Shown in pieces: positions 1 to 6,531 of a DNA stretch of 9,092 bases. Position 1 is the first letter of the stretch, and each line of letters opens with the position of its first letter. The translations under genes and the position numbers were made by a program. This stretch comes from Bifidobacteriaceae bacterium (GTDB taxonomy: Bacteria; Actinomycetota; Actinomycetes; Actinomycetales; WQXJ01), in the NCBI GenBank assembly GCA_031261885.1, contig JAISIU010000263.1, positions 1-9,092 of the forward strand. Direction: 5' to 3'. The notes under the pieces were generated by a model. It was given only the letters and a program-made list of their open reading frames with translations, searched no databases and was not told the origin of the DNA.

Positions 1-636
1 CGGGCCCACCTCGGGGTCCTGTTCCTGGACGAGGCGCCCGAGTTCTCCCCGCGCGTGCTCGAGACGTTGCGCCAGCCGCTGGAACTCGGCGAGGTCGTCA
101 TCCACCGGTCCGCCGGGGCGGCCCGCTACCCGGCCCGGTTCCAGCTCGTGCTCGCCGCCAACCCGTGCCCGTGCGGCCGCGCCACCGGCAAGGGCCTGGA
201 CTGCGTCTGCACGCCGCTGGCCAAGCGGCGCTACCTCGGGCGGCTGTCCGGCCCCCTGCTGGACCGCATCGACATCTCGGTCGAGGTCGGCCAGGTGCGC
301 GCGCTCGACGTCCAGGGCGGCAGCGCCAGGGAGTCGAGCGCCGAGGTCGGGGCGCGCGTCGCCCGGGCCCGCGAGGCGCAGCGGGCCCGGCTGGAAGGAG
401 CCGGCTGGCGGCTCAACAGCGAGGTGCCGGGCACGTGGCTCAGACGCCGGCTCGGGACTACCTCGGGCGTGGTGCGGGAACTGAACCGCGTGCTCGACCA
501 GCGCCTGCTGTCCCTGCGCGGCGTCGACCGCGTGCTGCGCGTCGCCTGGACCGTGGCGGACCTCGCCGGGCGCGAGGCCCCGGGCATGGACGAGCTCGAC
601 ACGGCCATGGCGCTCAGGGGAAGGGGAGCGGCATGA
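1..636 (+). CDS. comM: ComM/YifB family Mg-chelatase-like AAA+ ATPase, 3' part
   Basis: The 5' end lies outside the window; 211 residues are visible in the frame opening at base 1. Seen: a Walker B-type segment GVLFLDEAPEF (visible residues 5-15), the family motif NPCPCG (54-59) followed by further cysteines, SGPLLDRID (83-91), and the C-terminal Mg-chelatase domain. Known of the family: ComM is a hexameric helicase that promotes branch migration during natural transformation in some proteobacteria. Its role in actinobacteria is less clear, although the gene is widely kept beside dprA. The stop codon overlaps the dprA start (ATGA), so the two are very probably translationally coupled. The family is usually about 500 residues, so more than half is missing upstream. 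The family assignment is secure; the transformation role here is inference. Confidence 0.93.
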   Translation, partial: RAHLGVLFLDEAPEFSPRVLETLRQPLELGEVVIHRSAGAARYPARFQLVLAANPCPCGRATGKGLDCVCTPLAKRRYLGRLSGPLLDRIDISVEVGQVRALDVQGGSARESSAEVGARVARAREAQRARLEGAGWRLNSEVPGTWLRRRLGTTSGVVRELNRVLDQRLLSLRGVDRVLRVAWTVADLAGREAPGMDELDTAMALRGRGAA

Positions 637-1808
637 GCGGCGCCGGGCTCGGCTTCGACGCCGGGGACGTGCGGTTGGCGCGGGCCGCCTGGAGCCGGCT
701 GGCCGAACCGGAGGACCGCGCGGCCGCCGCCGTCATTCAGGCGCTCGGACCGTCGGAGGCGCTGGCCTGGCTGGCCGGCGGCGCACCGGGCGCCGAGCGG
801 CACGGCCCGGCCGTCGCCCGAGCCGTGGCCCGCTGGCGGCCCCGGCTCGACGGGCTGGACCCGCGGCGCGAACTGGCCGTCCTGGACCGGCTCGGCGGCC
901 GGCTGCTGATCCCCGAGGCCCCGGGCTGGCCCGAGGCCCGCGGCGACCTCGGCGACCTCGCGCCCGTCTGCCTGTGGGCGGCCGGACCCGCGGCCGGCGC
1001 CGTGGACGGGCTCGGCGCCGCCGGCGTCGCCATCGTCGGCTCGCGCGCCTGCACCGCCTACGGCGAGACGGCCACGAGCGACATCGTGGCGGGGCTCGGG
1101 GAGCGCGGCCACGCCATCGTCTCCGGCGGCGCCTTCGGCATCGACGCGGCCGCCCACCGCACGGCGCTGGCCGTCGGCGCCACCACCGTGGCCGTCATGG
1201 CCGGCGGGATCGACCGTCTCTACCCGGCCGGCAACGAGCCGCTGTTGCGCGAGGTGCTGCGCACCGGGGCCGTCGTCGCCGAATCGCCGCCCGGCTCCGC
1301 GCCCCGCCGCGAACGCTTCCTGTCCCGCAACCGGTTGATCGCGGCCCTGTCGCGCGCCACGGTCGTGGTCGAGGCGGGCTGGCGCTCCGGCGCCCAGAGC
1401 ACGGCCCGCCGTGCGGCCGAACTCATGCGCGGGGTCGGCGCCGTGCCCGGGCCCGTCACCTCCGCCGCCTCGGCCGGCTGCCACCGGCTGATCCGCGAGG
1501 GCGTCGCCACGCTCGTCACGGACGCGGCCGAGGCCGCCGAACTGGCCGGCCCCCTCCAGCCCACGCTGGCCGACGCGGCCGCCGTCGGCCAGGCCGCCGG
1601 GTGGCTCGACGGCCTCGCGCCGCGCGAACGCCGTGTGGCCGACGCCATGCCGGCCCGCTGCGGCGCCACGGCCGACTCCCTGGCCCGGGCCGCCGGCCTG
1701 GCCCCGCGCGAGGTTATCGGCGCGCTCGGCCGGCTCGAACGGGCCGGCCTGGTCCACCGCGAGGGCGGCGCCTGGTACAAGAACCGCCCGCCCGGTCCAC
1801 CCCGGTGA
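633..1808 (+). CDS. dprA: DNA-processing protein DprA
   Basis: 391 residues. DprA binds single-stranded DNA entering during transformation and loads RecA; it is cytoplasmic. Seen: a helical N-terminal extension (about 1-80); a Rossmann-like core starting at VAIVGSRAC (132-140), with SGGAFGIDAAAH (164-175), the LYPAGN segment (196-201) and ERFLSRNRLI (227-236); and a C-terminal winged-helix-like domain (about 326-384). The start at 633 is chosen because it overlaps the comM stop as ATGA and has a purine-rich AGGGGAG-type site just upstream. The 111 bases before the next gene contain no gene. The same reading frame is open far upstream inside comM, but that is a GC-rich shadow. Family assignment is firm; competence in this host is unproven. 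Confidence 0.95.
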   Translation: MSGAGLGFDAGDVRLARAAWSRLAEPEDRAAAAVIQALGPSEALAWLAGGAPGAERHGPAVARAVARWRPRLDGLDPRRELAVLDRLGGRLLIPEAPGWPEARGDLGDLAPVCLWAAGPAAGAVDGLGAAGVAIVGSRACTAYGETATSDIVAGLGERGHAIVSGGAFGIDAAAHRTALAVGATTVAVMAGGIDRLYPAGNEPLLREVLRTGAVVAESPPGSAPRRERFLSRNRLIAALSRATVVVEAGWRSGAQSTARRAAELMRGVGAVPGPVTSAASAGCHRLIREGVATLVTDAAEAAELAGPLQPTLADAAAVGQAAGWLDGLAPRERRVADAMPARCGATADSLARAAGLAPREVIGALGRLERAGLVHREGGAWYKNRPPGPPR

Positions 1809-1907
1809 CGGCCGGGGATGGCCGGGGACGGGCCGCGGGCCACGCGGGAGCGCACGGCGACCGGCCGGCATCGGCCACGCCGCCCGCCCACCCGGCCGCC
1901 GGCCTGG

Positions 1908-1920
1908 GACACTGGGGGCG
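1908..1920 (+). promoter_or_regulatory. Putative leaderless -10 element of xerC
   Basis: GACACT at 1908-1913 is followed by six G/C bases and then directly by the GTG start at 1920. No Shine-Dalgarno sequence is visible before that GTG. The geometry fits transcription starting on the start codon, which is common in actinobacteria. The hexamer matches TANNNT imperfectly, and no clear -35 box is seen. Confidence 0.35.
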
Positions 1921-2840
1921 TGGACCAGACGCAGGACCCGGGGCTTCGGGACATCCGCGCCCGCTACCGGGACCACCTCGCGCTGACGCGCGGACTGTCC
2001 CCGAACACGGTCCGCGCCTACCTCGGCGACCTCGACGCGCTGCTCGAGAGCGCCGGCATCGGCGGCCCGGAGTCGCTGGCCCGGCTCAGCGCGGCCGACC
2101 TCCGGCGCTGGCTCGCCGCCGAACACGCCGCCGGCCACTCCCGCGCCACGCTCGCGCGCCGGGCCGCCGCCGCCCGCACGTTCACGGCCTGGGCCACCCG
2201 GGCCGGCCTCATGCCCCACGACCCCGCGCTGCGGCTCGGCCACCCCAGGGCGGACGGCCGCCTGCCCACGGTCCTGTCCGTCCCGGACGTCACCGTGCTG
2301 CTCGACGTCGCCGCCCAGCGCGCCGACGACGCCGACCCGGTCCACGTCCGCGACCTGGCCATCGCCGAACTGCTCTACGCCACCGGCGCGCGCGTCGCCG
2401 AACTCACGGGCCTGGACCTCGGAGATCTCGACCCCGAACGGCGCACGGCCCGCGTCCTCGGCAAAGGCGGCCGCCAGCGCACCGTCCCGTACGGGCTGCC
2501 CGCCGCCCGCGCGCTCGACGCCTACCTCCGCGACGCCCGGCCCCGGCTGACCCGCCCCGGCTCGAGCGACGCCCTGTTCCTCGGCGCCCACGGCGGCCGC
2601 ATCGGGCAACGCCAGGTGCGCACAGTGATCCACCAACTGGCCGCCCTCGCCGGCGTCCCCGACATCGCCCCCCACGCCCTGCGCCACACCGCCGCCACCC
2701 ACCTGCTCGAAGGCGGCTCCGACCTGCGCAGCGTCCAAGAAATCCTCGGCCACGCCACGCCCGCCACCACGCAGCGCTACACCCACGTCACCGACGAACG
2801 CCTCGCCGCCGCCTACCTCCAGGCCCACCCGCGCGCCTGA
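1920..2840 (+). CDS. xerC: Tyrosine recombinase XerC
   Basis: 306 residues from GTG 1920. XerC, normally with XerD, resolves chromosome dimers at dif with the FtsK translocase. Seen: an N-terminal SAM-like core-binding domain (about 10-100, with LTRGLSPNTVRAYLGDL) and a C-terminal catalytic domain with a full residue set: R158 (TGARVAEL), K182 (GKGGR), H252 and R255 (HALRH), H278 (LGH) and nucleophile Y287. Length and motifs are standard for chromosomal XerC, and comM-dprA-xerC is a familiar actinobacterial neighbourhood, so this is not taken as the integrase of the downstream phage. An in-frame ATG at 1818 would add 34 low-complexity residues (R/P/T-rich) not expected in the family. GTG 1920 is preferred because the protein then begins near the conserved domain and because of the leaderless -10 geometry. 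Confidence 0.92.
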   Translation: MDQTQDPGLRDIRARYRDHLALTRGLSPNTVRAYLGDLDALLESAGIGGPESLARLSAADLRRWLAAEHAAGHSRATLARRAAAARTFTAWATRAGLMPHDPALRLGHPRADGRLPTVLSVPDVTVLLDVAAQRADDADPVHVRDLAIAELLYATGARVAELTGLDLGDLDPERRTARVLGKGGRQRTVPYGLPAARALDAYLRDARPRLTRPGSSDALFLGAHGGRIGQRQVRTVIHQLAALAGVPDIAPHALRHTAATHLLEGGSDLRSVQEILGHATPATTQRYTHVTDERLAAAYLQAHPRA

Positions 2841-2857
2841 CCGGCCCGATCGCACGA

Positions 2858-2871
2858 TAAAGTCAAGGCCA
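2858..2871 (+). promoter_or_regulatory. Putative leaderless -10 element of rph
   Basis: TAAAGT (2858-2863) matches the actinobacterial -10 consensus TANNNT. It lies seven bases before the ATG at 2871, so transcription would start on the start codon. No good Shine-Dalgarno sequence precedes the ATG, which supports a leaderless rph-rdgB transcript. No convincing -35 box is seen. Confidence 0.5.
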
Positions 2872-3686
2872 TGGCCCAGACTGCTTCAACCCACCGCCCC
2901 GACGGCCGCGCCGTCGACCAAATGCGCCCCGTGACCGTCCACCGCGGCTGGCTCGACCACGCCGAAGGCTCCGCCCTCATCGAGTTCGGCCACACCCGCG
3001 TCCTGTGCGCCGCCACCTTCCAGGACTCCGTGCCCAGGTGGCGCCGCGGCTCCGGCCAGGGCTGGGTCACGGCCGAATACGCGATGCTGCCCAGGGCCAC
3101 CGACCAACGCTCCGACCGCGAATCCGTCAAGGGCCGCGTCGGCGGCCGCACCCATGAGATCTCCCGCCTCGTCGGCCGGTCCCTGCGCGGCATCATCGAC
3201 GTCGCCGCCCTCGGCGAGAACACGATCATGCTGGACTGCGACGTCCTCCAAGCTGACGGCGGCACGCGCACCGCCTCGATCACCGGCGCCTACATCGCGC
3301 TCGCCGAGGCCGTCGCCTGGGCCAAAGCCCAAGGCCACGTTCCCCAGGACGCCGCCGTGCTCCGCGACTCCGTCTCCGCCATCTCCGTCGGCATCATTGA
3401 CGGCGAACCCCGCCTCGACCTGCCCTACGTCGAAGACGTCCGCGCCGAAACCGACATGAACGTCGTCGTCACCGGCTCCGGCCAGTTCGTCGAAATCCAG
3501 GGCACCGCCGAACACGGCGTCTTCGGCCGGCCCGAACTGAACCGCCTGCTCGACCTCGCGACGGCCGGCACCAGCGACCTCGCCCGCTTCCAACGCGCCG
3601 CCCTCGACGCCCCGCCCATGTCCGCCGTCCGCCTCGCCAGCGACGGCGCCATCACCACCACCGCCCCCGAAGGAGCCGCCGCATGA
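2871..3686 (+). CDS. rph: Ribonuclease PH
   Basis: 271 residues. RNase PH is a phosphorolytic 3'-to-5' exoribonuclease that trims tRNA precursors and other RNA 3' ends, releasing nucleoside diphosphates; it forms a hexameric ring. Seen: RPDGRAVDQMRPV near the N-terminus (9-21), a conserved WVTAEYAMLPRAT (65-77), the arginine-rich segment RESVKGRVGGRTHEISRL (83-100), LDCDVLQADGGTRTASITGA (121-140) and GQFVEIQGTAEHGVF (204-218). The family is usually about 240-260 residues; the few extra are at the termini. The start is 30 bases after the xerC stop. Its stop overlaps the rdgB start as ATGA, a classic actinobacterial rph-rdgB pair. Very confident. Confidence 0.97.
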   Translation: MAQTASTHRPDGRAVDQMRPVTVHRGWLDHAEGSALIEFGHTRVLCAATFQDSVPRWRRGSGQGWVTAEYAMLPRATDQRSDRESVKGRVGGRTHEISRLVGRSLRGIIDVAALGENTIMLDCDVLQADGGTRTASITGAYIALAEAVAWAKAQGHVPQDAAVLRDSVSAISVGIIDGEPRLDLPYVEDVRAETDMNVVVTGSGQFVEIQGTAEHGVFGRPELNRLLDLATAGTSDLARFQRAALDAPPMSAVRLASDGAITTTAPEGAAA

Positions 3687-4303
3687 GCCCCCGCCTCGTC
3701 TTCGCCACCCACAACGAGCACAAGGTCATCGAGGTCGCCGAGATCTTCTCCGGCCACCTCGACCTGCCCCAAGGGGCCATGGTGTCCGCCGGCGCCCTCG
3801 GCGCCCCCGAGCCCGTCGAAACCGGCCTCACGTTCGCCGAGAACGCCCTCATCAAAGCGCGGGCCCTCGTCGCCTTCACCGGGCTCCCCGCCATCGCCGA
3901 CGACTCCGGTATCTGCGTCAAGGCCCTCGGCGGCGCCCCCGGCGTCTTCTCCGCCCGCTGGTGCGGCCACCACGGCGACGACCAAGCCAACCTCGACCTC
4001 CTCATCGCCCAGATGACCGACGTCCCCGACCCCGGCCGCGCCGCCTGGTTCGAATGCGCCGCCGTCCTCGTCACGCCCGACGGCCACGAAACCGTCCAAA
4101 CCGGCACCCTGCCCGGCACCCTCGGCCACACCGCCCGCGGCCAGCGCGGCTTCGGCTACGACCCGATCCTCATCCCCGACGGCGAAACCCGCACCTGCGC
4201 CGAACTCGACCCCGAGGAGAAAAACGCCATCTCCCACCGTGGCCGCGCCTTCCGCGCCCTCGCCCCCGCCGTCGCCGCCGTCCTCACCGCCCAGGCCGGC
4301 TAG
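3683..4303 (+). CDS. rdgB: RdgB/HAM1 family XTP/dITP pyrophosphatase
   Basis: 206 residues. It hydrolyses non-canonical purine triphosphates (dITP, XTP, ITP) to monophosphates and pyrophosphate, keeping deaminated bases out of DNA and RNA. Seen: the N-terminal substrate-site motif FATHNEHK (7-14), TGLTFAENALIKA (47-59), ADDSGICV (72-79), the GFGYDPI motif (146-152) and the C-terminal SHRGRAF (174-180). This is the complete set for the family, and the length is normal. Start: ATG 3683 lies seven bases after GAAGGAG (3669-3675), the strongest ribosome-binding site in the core region. The gene overlaps the end of rph by 4 bases, so translation is likely coupled. No U-rich terminator is seen before the tRNA promoter. 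Confidence 0.96.
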   Translation: MSPRLVFATHNEHKVIEVAEIFSGHLDLPQGAMVSAGALGAPEPVETGLTFAENALIKARALVAFTGLPAIADDSGICVKALGGAPGVFSARWCGHHGDDQANLDLLIAQMTDVPDPGRAAWFECAAVLVTPDGHETVQTGTLPGTLGHTARGQRGFGYDPILIPDGETRTCAELDPEEKNAISHRGRAFRALAPAVAAVLTAQAG

Positions 4304-4320
4304 CCCGGCACCCAGCGGGT

Positions 4321-4349
4321 TTGGCCTGACGGCCGGCTGCTGGTAACAT
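4321..4349 (+). promoter_or_regulatory. Promoter of tRNA-Lys
   Basis: TTGGCC (4321-4326) and TAACAT (4344-4349) are separated by 17 bases, and TG lies at -15/-14 as in an extended -10. The tRNA begins 12 bases after the -10 box, which leaves a short 5' leader. Both boxes and the spacing fit a housekeeping sigma factor. Confidence 0.6.
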
Positions 4350-4361
4350 TGCAGGTCGCAC

Positions 4362-4434
<73 letters not shown>

Positions 4435-4450
4435 CGAGCCGGTCCATTGT

Positions 4451-4501
4451 GTCCGGGGATCGCTTCGCGATCATCCCGGACCGTGGGCCGCGATTTTTTT
4501 T
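4451..4501 (+). terminator. Intrinsic terminator candidate of tRNA-Lys
   Basis: GTCCGGG (4451-4457) and GATCGC (4458-4463) pair with GCGATC (4467-4472) and CCCGGAC (4475-4481) around a TTC loop, with a two-base AT bulge: a 13-bp stem. Eight Ts follow at 4494-4501, but 12 bases separate stem and T run, which is longer than ideal. It fits as the end of the tRNA transcript. Confidence 0.5.
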
Positions 4502-4661
4502 AGGCCGCGTTTCCTTCGCTTCGCTCCGTCAACACGGCGCCACAGTGATCGTGGTCATGTTTTCGAGGGCAGTCACCACGGCGGCTTCGCCGCCAGGGAA
4601 GGCCCTGGGCCGCGATGCTTTTCTGGCCGCGTTTCCTCCGCTTCGCTCCGTCAACACGGCG
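4485..4661 (+). repeat. Duplicated 55-base intergenic unit
   Basis: Copy 1 is 4485-4539 and copy 2 is 4607-4661, both 55 bases, in direct orientation with a period of 122. By eye they differ at 5 positions. Four are in the T-rich part (eight Ts in copy 1, interrupted in copy 2) and one is in the pyrimidine run before CGCTTCGCT. A shared GGGCAGTCA also follows each copy at a looser spacing (4567-4575 and 4710-4718). It resembles an extragenic repetitive element but is not recognised as a named family. Confidence 0.75.
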
Positions 4662-4837
4662 GCGGCCTGGTGCTTCGCTTCGCTCGCACCGTGTCGCGTT
4701 CCCTTCGTAGGGCAGTCATTTGCAGTTGCCTCAGGCGCACGATGCCGGTGGGTCGCTCCGGGTCTAGCTCCAGTTTTGCCACACGAGATCGGCGATGGCC
4801 AGATCACGGGCGTTCGCCAGGAGAGGAGGTGAGTACG

Positions 4838-5038
4838 TTGGAACGATTCCTCTCGTACAGCGAGGTGGCCGATTTGCTCGGTATCACGAAGGGCGGGCTG
4901 GGGAACTTGAAACTTCCCGAGCCGGACGCCATGGTTGGCCGGGCACGCGGCTGGCGGTCGGAGACCATCGAGGCGTGGAACGCCGCCCGGCCCGGCAAGG
5001 GCGGTCGGCCCCGCAAGTCACGTCCACCCATCCAGTGA
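4838..5038 (+). CDS. Small helix-turn-helix (MerR/AlpA-like) DNA-binding protein
   Basis: 66 residues from TTG 4838. The start is set by a perfect AGGAGGT (4824-4830) seven bases upstream; an in-frame GTG at 4829 lies inside that site and cannot be the start. Seen: an N-terminal helix-turn-helix-like segment LSYSEVADLLGITKGGLGNL (5-24), a PEPDAMVGR turn (27-35), the strongly conserved RGWRSETIEAWNAARPG (37-53) and a basic tail GKGGRPRKSR. Small proteins of this layout are common in actinobacterial plasmids, prophages and chromosomes and are thought to be regulators or excisionase-like factors; which applies here is not known. It shares 35 of 52 aligned residues with the protein at 5279-5488. 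A convincing promoter is not seen. Confidence 0.78.
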   Translation: MERFLSYSEVADLLGITKGGLGNLKLPEPDAMVGRARGWRSETIEAWNAARPGKGGRPRKSRPPIQ

Positions 5039-5043
5039 AGCGT

Positions 5044-5071
5044 TTGCAACCTGAAGAATGGGCCGTATAGT
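5044..5071 (+). promoter_or_regulatory. Promoter for the small membrane protein and second HTH gene
   Basis: TTGCAA (5044-5049) and TATAGT (5066-5071) are separated by 16 bases. Both are near consensus, and this is one of the few AT-rich spots here. It begins 6 bases after the first HTH gene and 42 bases before the start at 5113, so the second and third small genes probably have their own transcript. Confidence 0.6.
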
Positions 5072-5112
5072 GCCTCTGGCCGCTGTCCCATCGCGTCATA
5101 GGAGAACTGACC

Positions 5113-5286
5113 ATGAAGCTGATCCACTACGTCGCCGTCGCGTTCGCGCTCGCGTCGGCTGCCGTCTCAATCGGGAAGGGCGTGCCTCTCGCGGCCGCGC
5201 TCGCGGTGCTCGCCGCAGCTCTGGTCCTGATCGGCCCGGGCGGCCTCGGCCGCCGGAGGGACCGGAGGGCGAAGCCCGGTGACTGA
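5113..5286 (+). CDS. 57-residue membrane protein, function unknown
   Basis: Starts at ATG 5113, seven bases after AGGAGA (5100-5105). Translation gives a hydrophobic protein: membrane segment 1 about residues 6-20 (VAVAFALASAAVSI core), a short GKGVP turn, membrane segment 2 about 26-41 (LAAALAVLAAALVLI core), then a glycine-rich turn and a basic tail (RRRDRRAKPGD). By the positive-inside rule the C-terminus would be cytoplasmic. It overlaps the next HTH gene by 8 bases (GTG at 5279, TGA at 5284-5286), so the two are likely co-translated. I do not recognise a family. A holin-like or generic small membrane protein is possible, but nothing here decides it. Confidence 0.7.
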   Translation: MKLIHYVAVAFALASAAVSIGKGVPLAAALAVLAAALVLIGPGGLGRRRDRRAKPGD

Positions 5287-5488
5287 GGTCTACCTCTCGT
5301 TCAACGACGTGGCCCGCCGCTTGGGGATTACTCCGGGCGCCCTGGGCAGCCTCAAACTCCCCGACCCGGAGGTCCGGGTCGGCAAGGCCCGTGGCTGGCG
5401 ACCGGAGACTATCGATGCGTGGAACGCCGCCCGCCCGGGCCGTGGCGTCGGCGGCGGCCGGCCTCCGAAGCATCCGGCGGCGGAGTGA
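5279..5488 (+). CDS. Second small helix-turn-helix (MerR/AlpA-like) protein
   Basis: 69 residues from GTG 5279, nine bases after GGAGGG (5264-5269) and overlapping the end of the membrane-protein gene. Same layout as the protein at 4838-5038: LSFNDVARRLGITPGALGSL (6-25), PDPEVRVGK (28-36), RGWRPETIDAWNAARPG (38-54), then a glycine- and proline-rich basic tail ending AAE. The two are clear paralogues, with only conservative changes at many helix positions. Its stop codon (5486-5488) sits at the point where the opposite-strand capsid gene loses its family-like sequence, so this gene borders a likely recombination joint. A DNA-binding role is inferred; the target is unknown. Confidence 0.8.
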   Translation: MTEVYLSFNDVARRLGITPGALGSLKLPDPEVRVGKARGWRPETIDAWNAARPGRGVGGGRPPKHPAAE

Positions 5489-5783
5489 CGAGGGCGCGGT
5501 CGACTTGGAACTTGCCGCCGAAGATCCCCAACGTGGTCGCGACCTTGACGGTGGTGACCTCTTGGGCTTGGTAGTCGGCGTTGATCTGGCGGGTGGCGGC
5601 GGTGGCCTCGGTGGCCAGCCGGCGGTAGGCGTAGTCCCAGGTCGCCCCGCCGCCGGCCGGGTTGACGCACTGGTCGAAGATCAACGTGTCGGCGATCGTC
5701 GACTCCTTGCGGAACTCGTCGATGACGGCCGGATCGTAGGCCTCCAAGGCGTTGAGCTTCGCCTCGGCCAAAGTGACAGGCAT
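5409..5783 (-). pseudogene. Phage major capsid protein, N-terminal fragment
   Basis: The frame gives 124 residues. Residues 1-99 look like the N-terminal part of an actinophage HK97-like major capsid protein: MPVTLAEAKLNALEAYDPAV, then VIDEFRKES (20-28), a NPAGGGATWDYAYRRL segment (41-56) and FGGKFQVDRAL (88-98). Such proteins are normally around 300 residues. After about residue 99 the sequence (TPPPDASEAG..., then arginine- and glycine-rich) is just the reverse of the HTH gene at 5279-5488, so the gene is broken at about 5485-5495. Start: ATG 5783 with AGGAGGG seven bases upstream (complement of 5791-5797), an intact strong site. It follows the scaffold-like gene, the normal order in a head operon. 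The capsid call comes from remembered family features, not a search. Confidence 0.65.
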
Positions 5784-5823
5784 GATATGGCCCTCCTAAA
5801 GGGATAGTGACTGGTTCAACACA

Positions 5824-5840
5824 CACCCCTAGGAGGGGTG
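5824..5840 (-). other. Hairpin between scaffold and capsid genes
   Basis: CACCCC (5824-5829) and GGGGTG (5835-5840) can form a 6-bp stem with a 5-base loop between the two head genes. There is no T run on either side, so it may be an RNA-stabilising or attenuating structure rather than a terminator. Confidence 0.35.
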
Positions 5841-5844
5841 GGGA

Positions 5845-6456
5845 CTAGGCGGTGTAAAAGGCGGCGACGGCCCCGTCCAAACCCGACGCCTGCGGCGCCC
5901 CGCCATGCCCGGCGCCCGGATCAGGCGCCGGCCGGGCCGGCTCCTTCGACCCCGCAGCCTGGCCGATGGCATCGAGGAGTTGCTGGGCGTCCGCCTTCAG
6001 GTCGTCGAGGCTGTCGCCTTGGAGCCGGGCGGCCATGGCCAGGGGAAAACCTTGAACTTGGGCGGCGGCCTCATACCGCAGTGCCTTGGCGCTGGCGGCC
6101 TGGGCCATCTCTTGGGCCTCTTTGAGGTCCTTGGCCGTCTTCTCCTCGGCGGTCAGTTTGGCGTCCTCGGCGGCCTTTTTGTAGGCGGTCAGTTCGGCCA
6201 ACTGGTCCTTGAGGGCCTTGACGGTGGCCCGCTCCTGGTCCAACGCCCTTTTGCCCGCATCACCCAGCGCGTCCTGTCCGTCCGGATCCGCCGAACGGTT
6301 CGCCTGGCCGGCCTGGCCTGGCTGGGGCGGGTTGGCTGTCTTGGCGGGCTCGGGCGGCGCCTGAAAGACGGGATCCGTCCCGGCATCGTCCTTCCCGCCC
6401 CCGGATTGGTCCTCGCCTTGGGTGATCAGGCGGATGTTGTGGTTGGTGGTGATCAT
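5845..6456 (-). CDS. Phage capsid scaffolding-like protein
   Basis: 203 residues. Start ATG 6456 lies nine bases after GGAGGG (complement of 6466-6471). Layout: an unstructured Gly/Pro/Gln-rich N-terminal part (about 12-62), a charged helical region of K/E/A/Q-rich heptads (about 66-132), a conserved-looking QGFPLAMAARLQGDSLDDLKADA segment (135-157), a Pro/Gly linker and a short hydrophobic end (GLDGAVAAFYTA). The order 'DAGKRALDxER', coiled coil, 'ARLQGDxxxxLxADAxxLL' is typical of scaffolds encoded just before the capsid gene in siphophages. The scaffold guides procapsid assembly and is removed before DNA packaging. Its position directly upstream of the capsid fragment supports the call. 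No defect is visible in this gene. Confidence 0.72.
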   Translation of the reverse strand: MITTNHNIRLITQGEDQSGGGKDDAGTDPVFQAPPEPAKTANPPQPGQAGQANRSADPDGQDALGDAGKRALDQERATVKALKDQLAELTAYKKAAEDAKLTAEEKTAKDLKEAQEMAQAASAKALRYEAAAQVQGFPLAMAARLQGDSLDDLKADAQQLLDAIGQAAGSKEPARPAPDPGAGHGGAPQASGLDGAVAAFYTA

Positions 6457-6531
6457 GGTCTAGTTCCCTCCGAATCGCTCGGGGATACCCACCCGGCCGC
6501 CATCGCGGCAGTCGGGAAGCTTGATAACAAG

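Larger units (their letters stand above)
4435..4837. other. Non-coding stretch after tRNA-Lys with short hairpins
   Basis: No credible gene is seen here; the open frames run on from inside the tRNA. It contains the terminator hairpin (4451-4481), a 55-base unit present twice, a perfect GGCGGC-TTC-GCCGCC hairpin (4580-4594), a GGTGC/GCACC stem (4669-4690) and several CTTCGCTTCGCT-like runs. A strong ribosome-binding site for the next gene ends it (4824-4830). A TTGCCA at 4776-4781 could be a -35 box, but no good -10 follows. Confidence 0.6.

Noticed and set aside
1920..2840. XerC considered as the integrase of the downstream prophage
   Set aside because: Its size, motifs and place after dprA fit the chromosomal dimer-resolution recombinase, and core genes separate it from the phage block.
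231..2855. Very long minus-strand open frame (874 residues) opposite comM, dprA and xerC
   Set aside because: It is antisense to three well-identified genes, Gly/Ala/Arg-rich with no domain features. Long antisense frames are expected at this GC content.
974..2860. Plus-strand 628-residue frame over dprA and xerC
   Set aside because: Arg/Pro/His-rich shadow of the real genes in another frame, spanning the dprA-xerC boundary.
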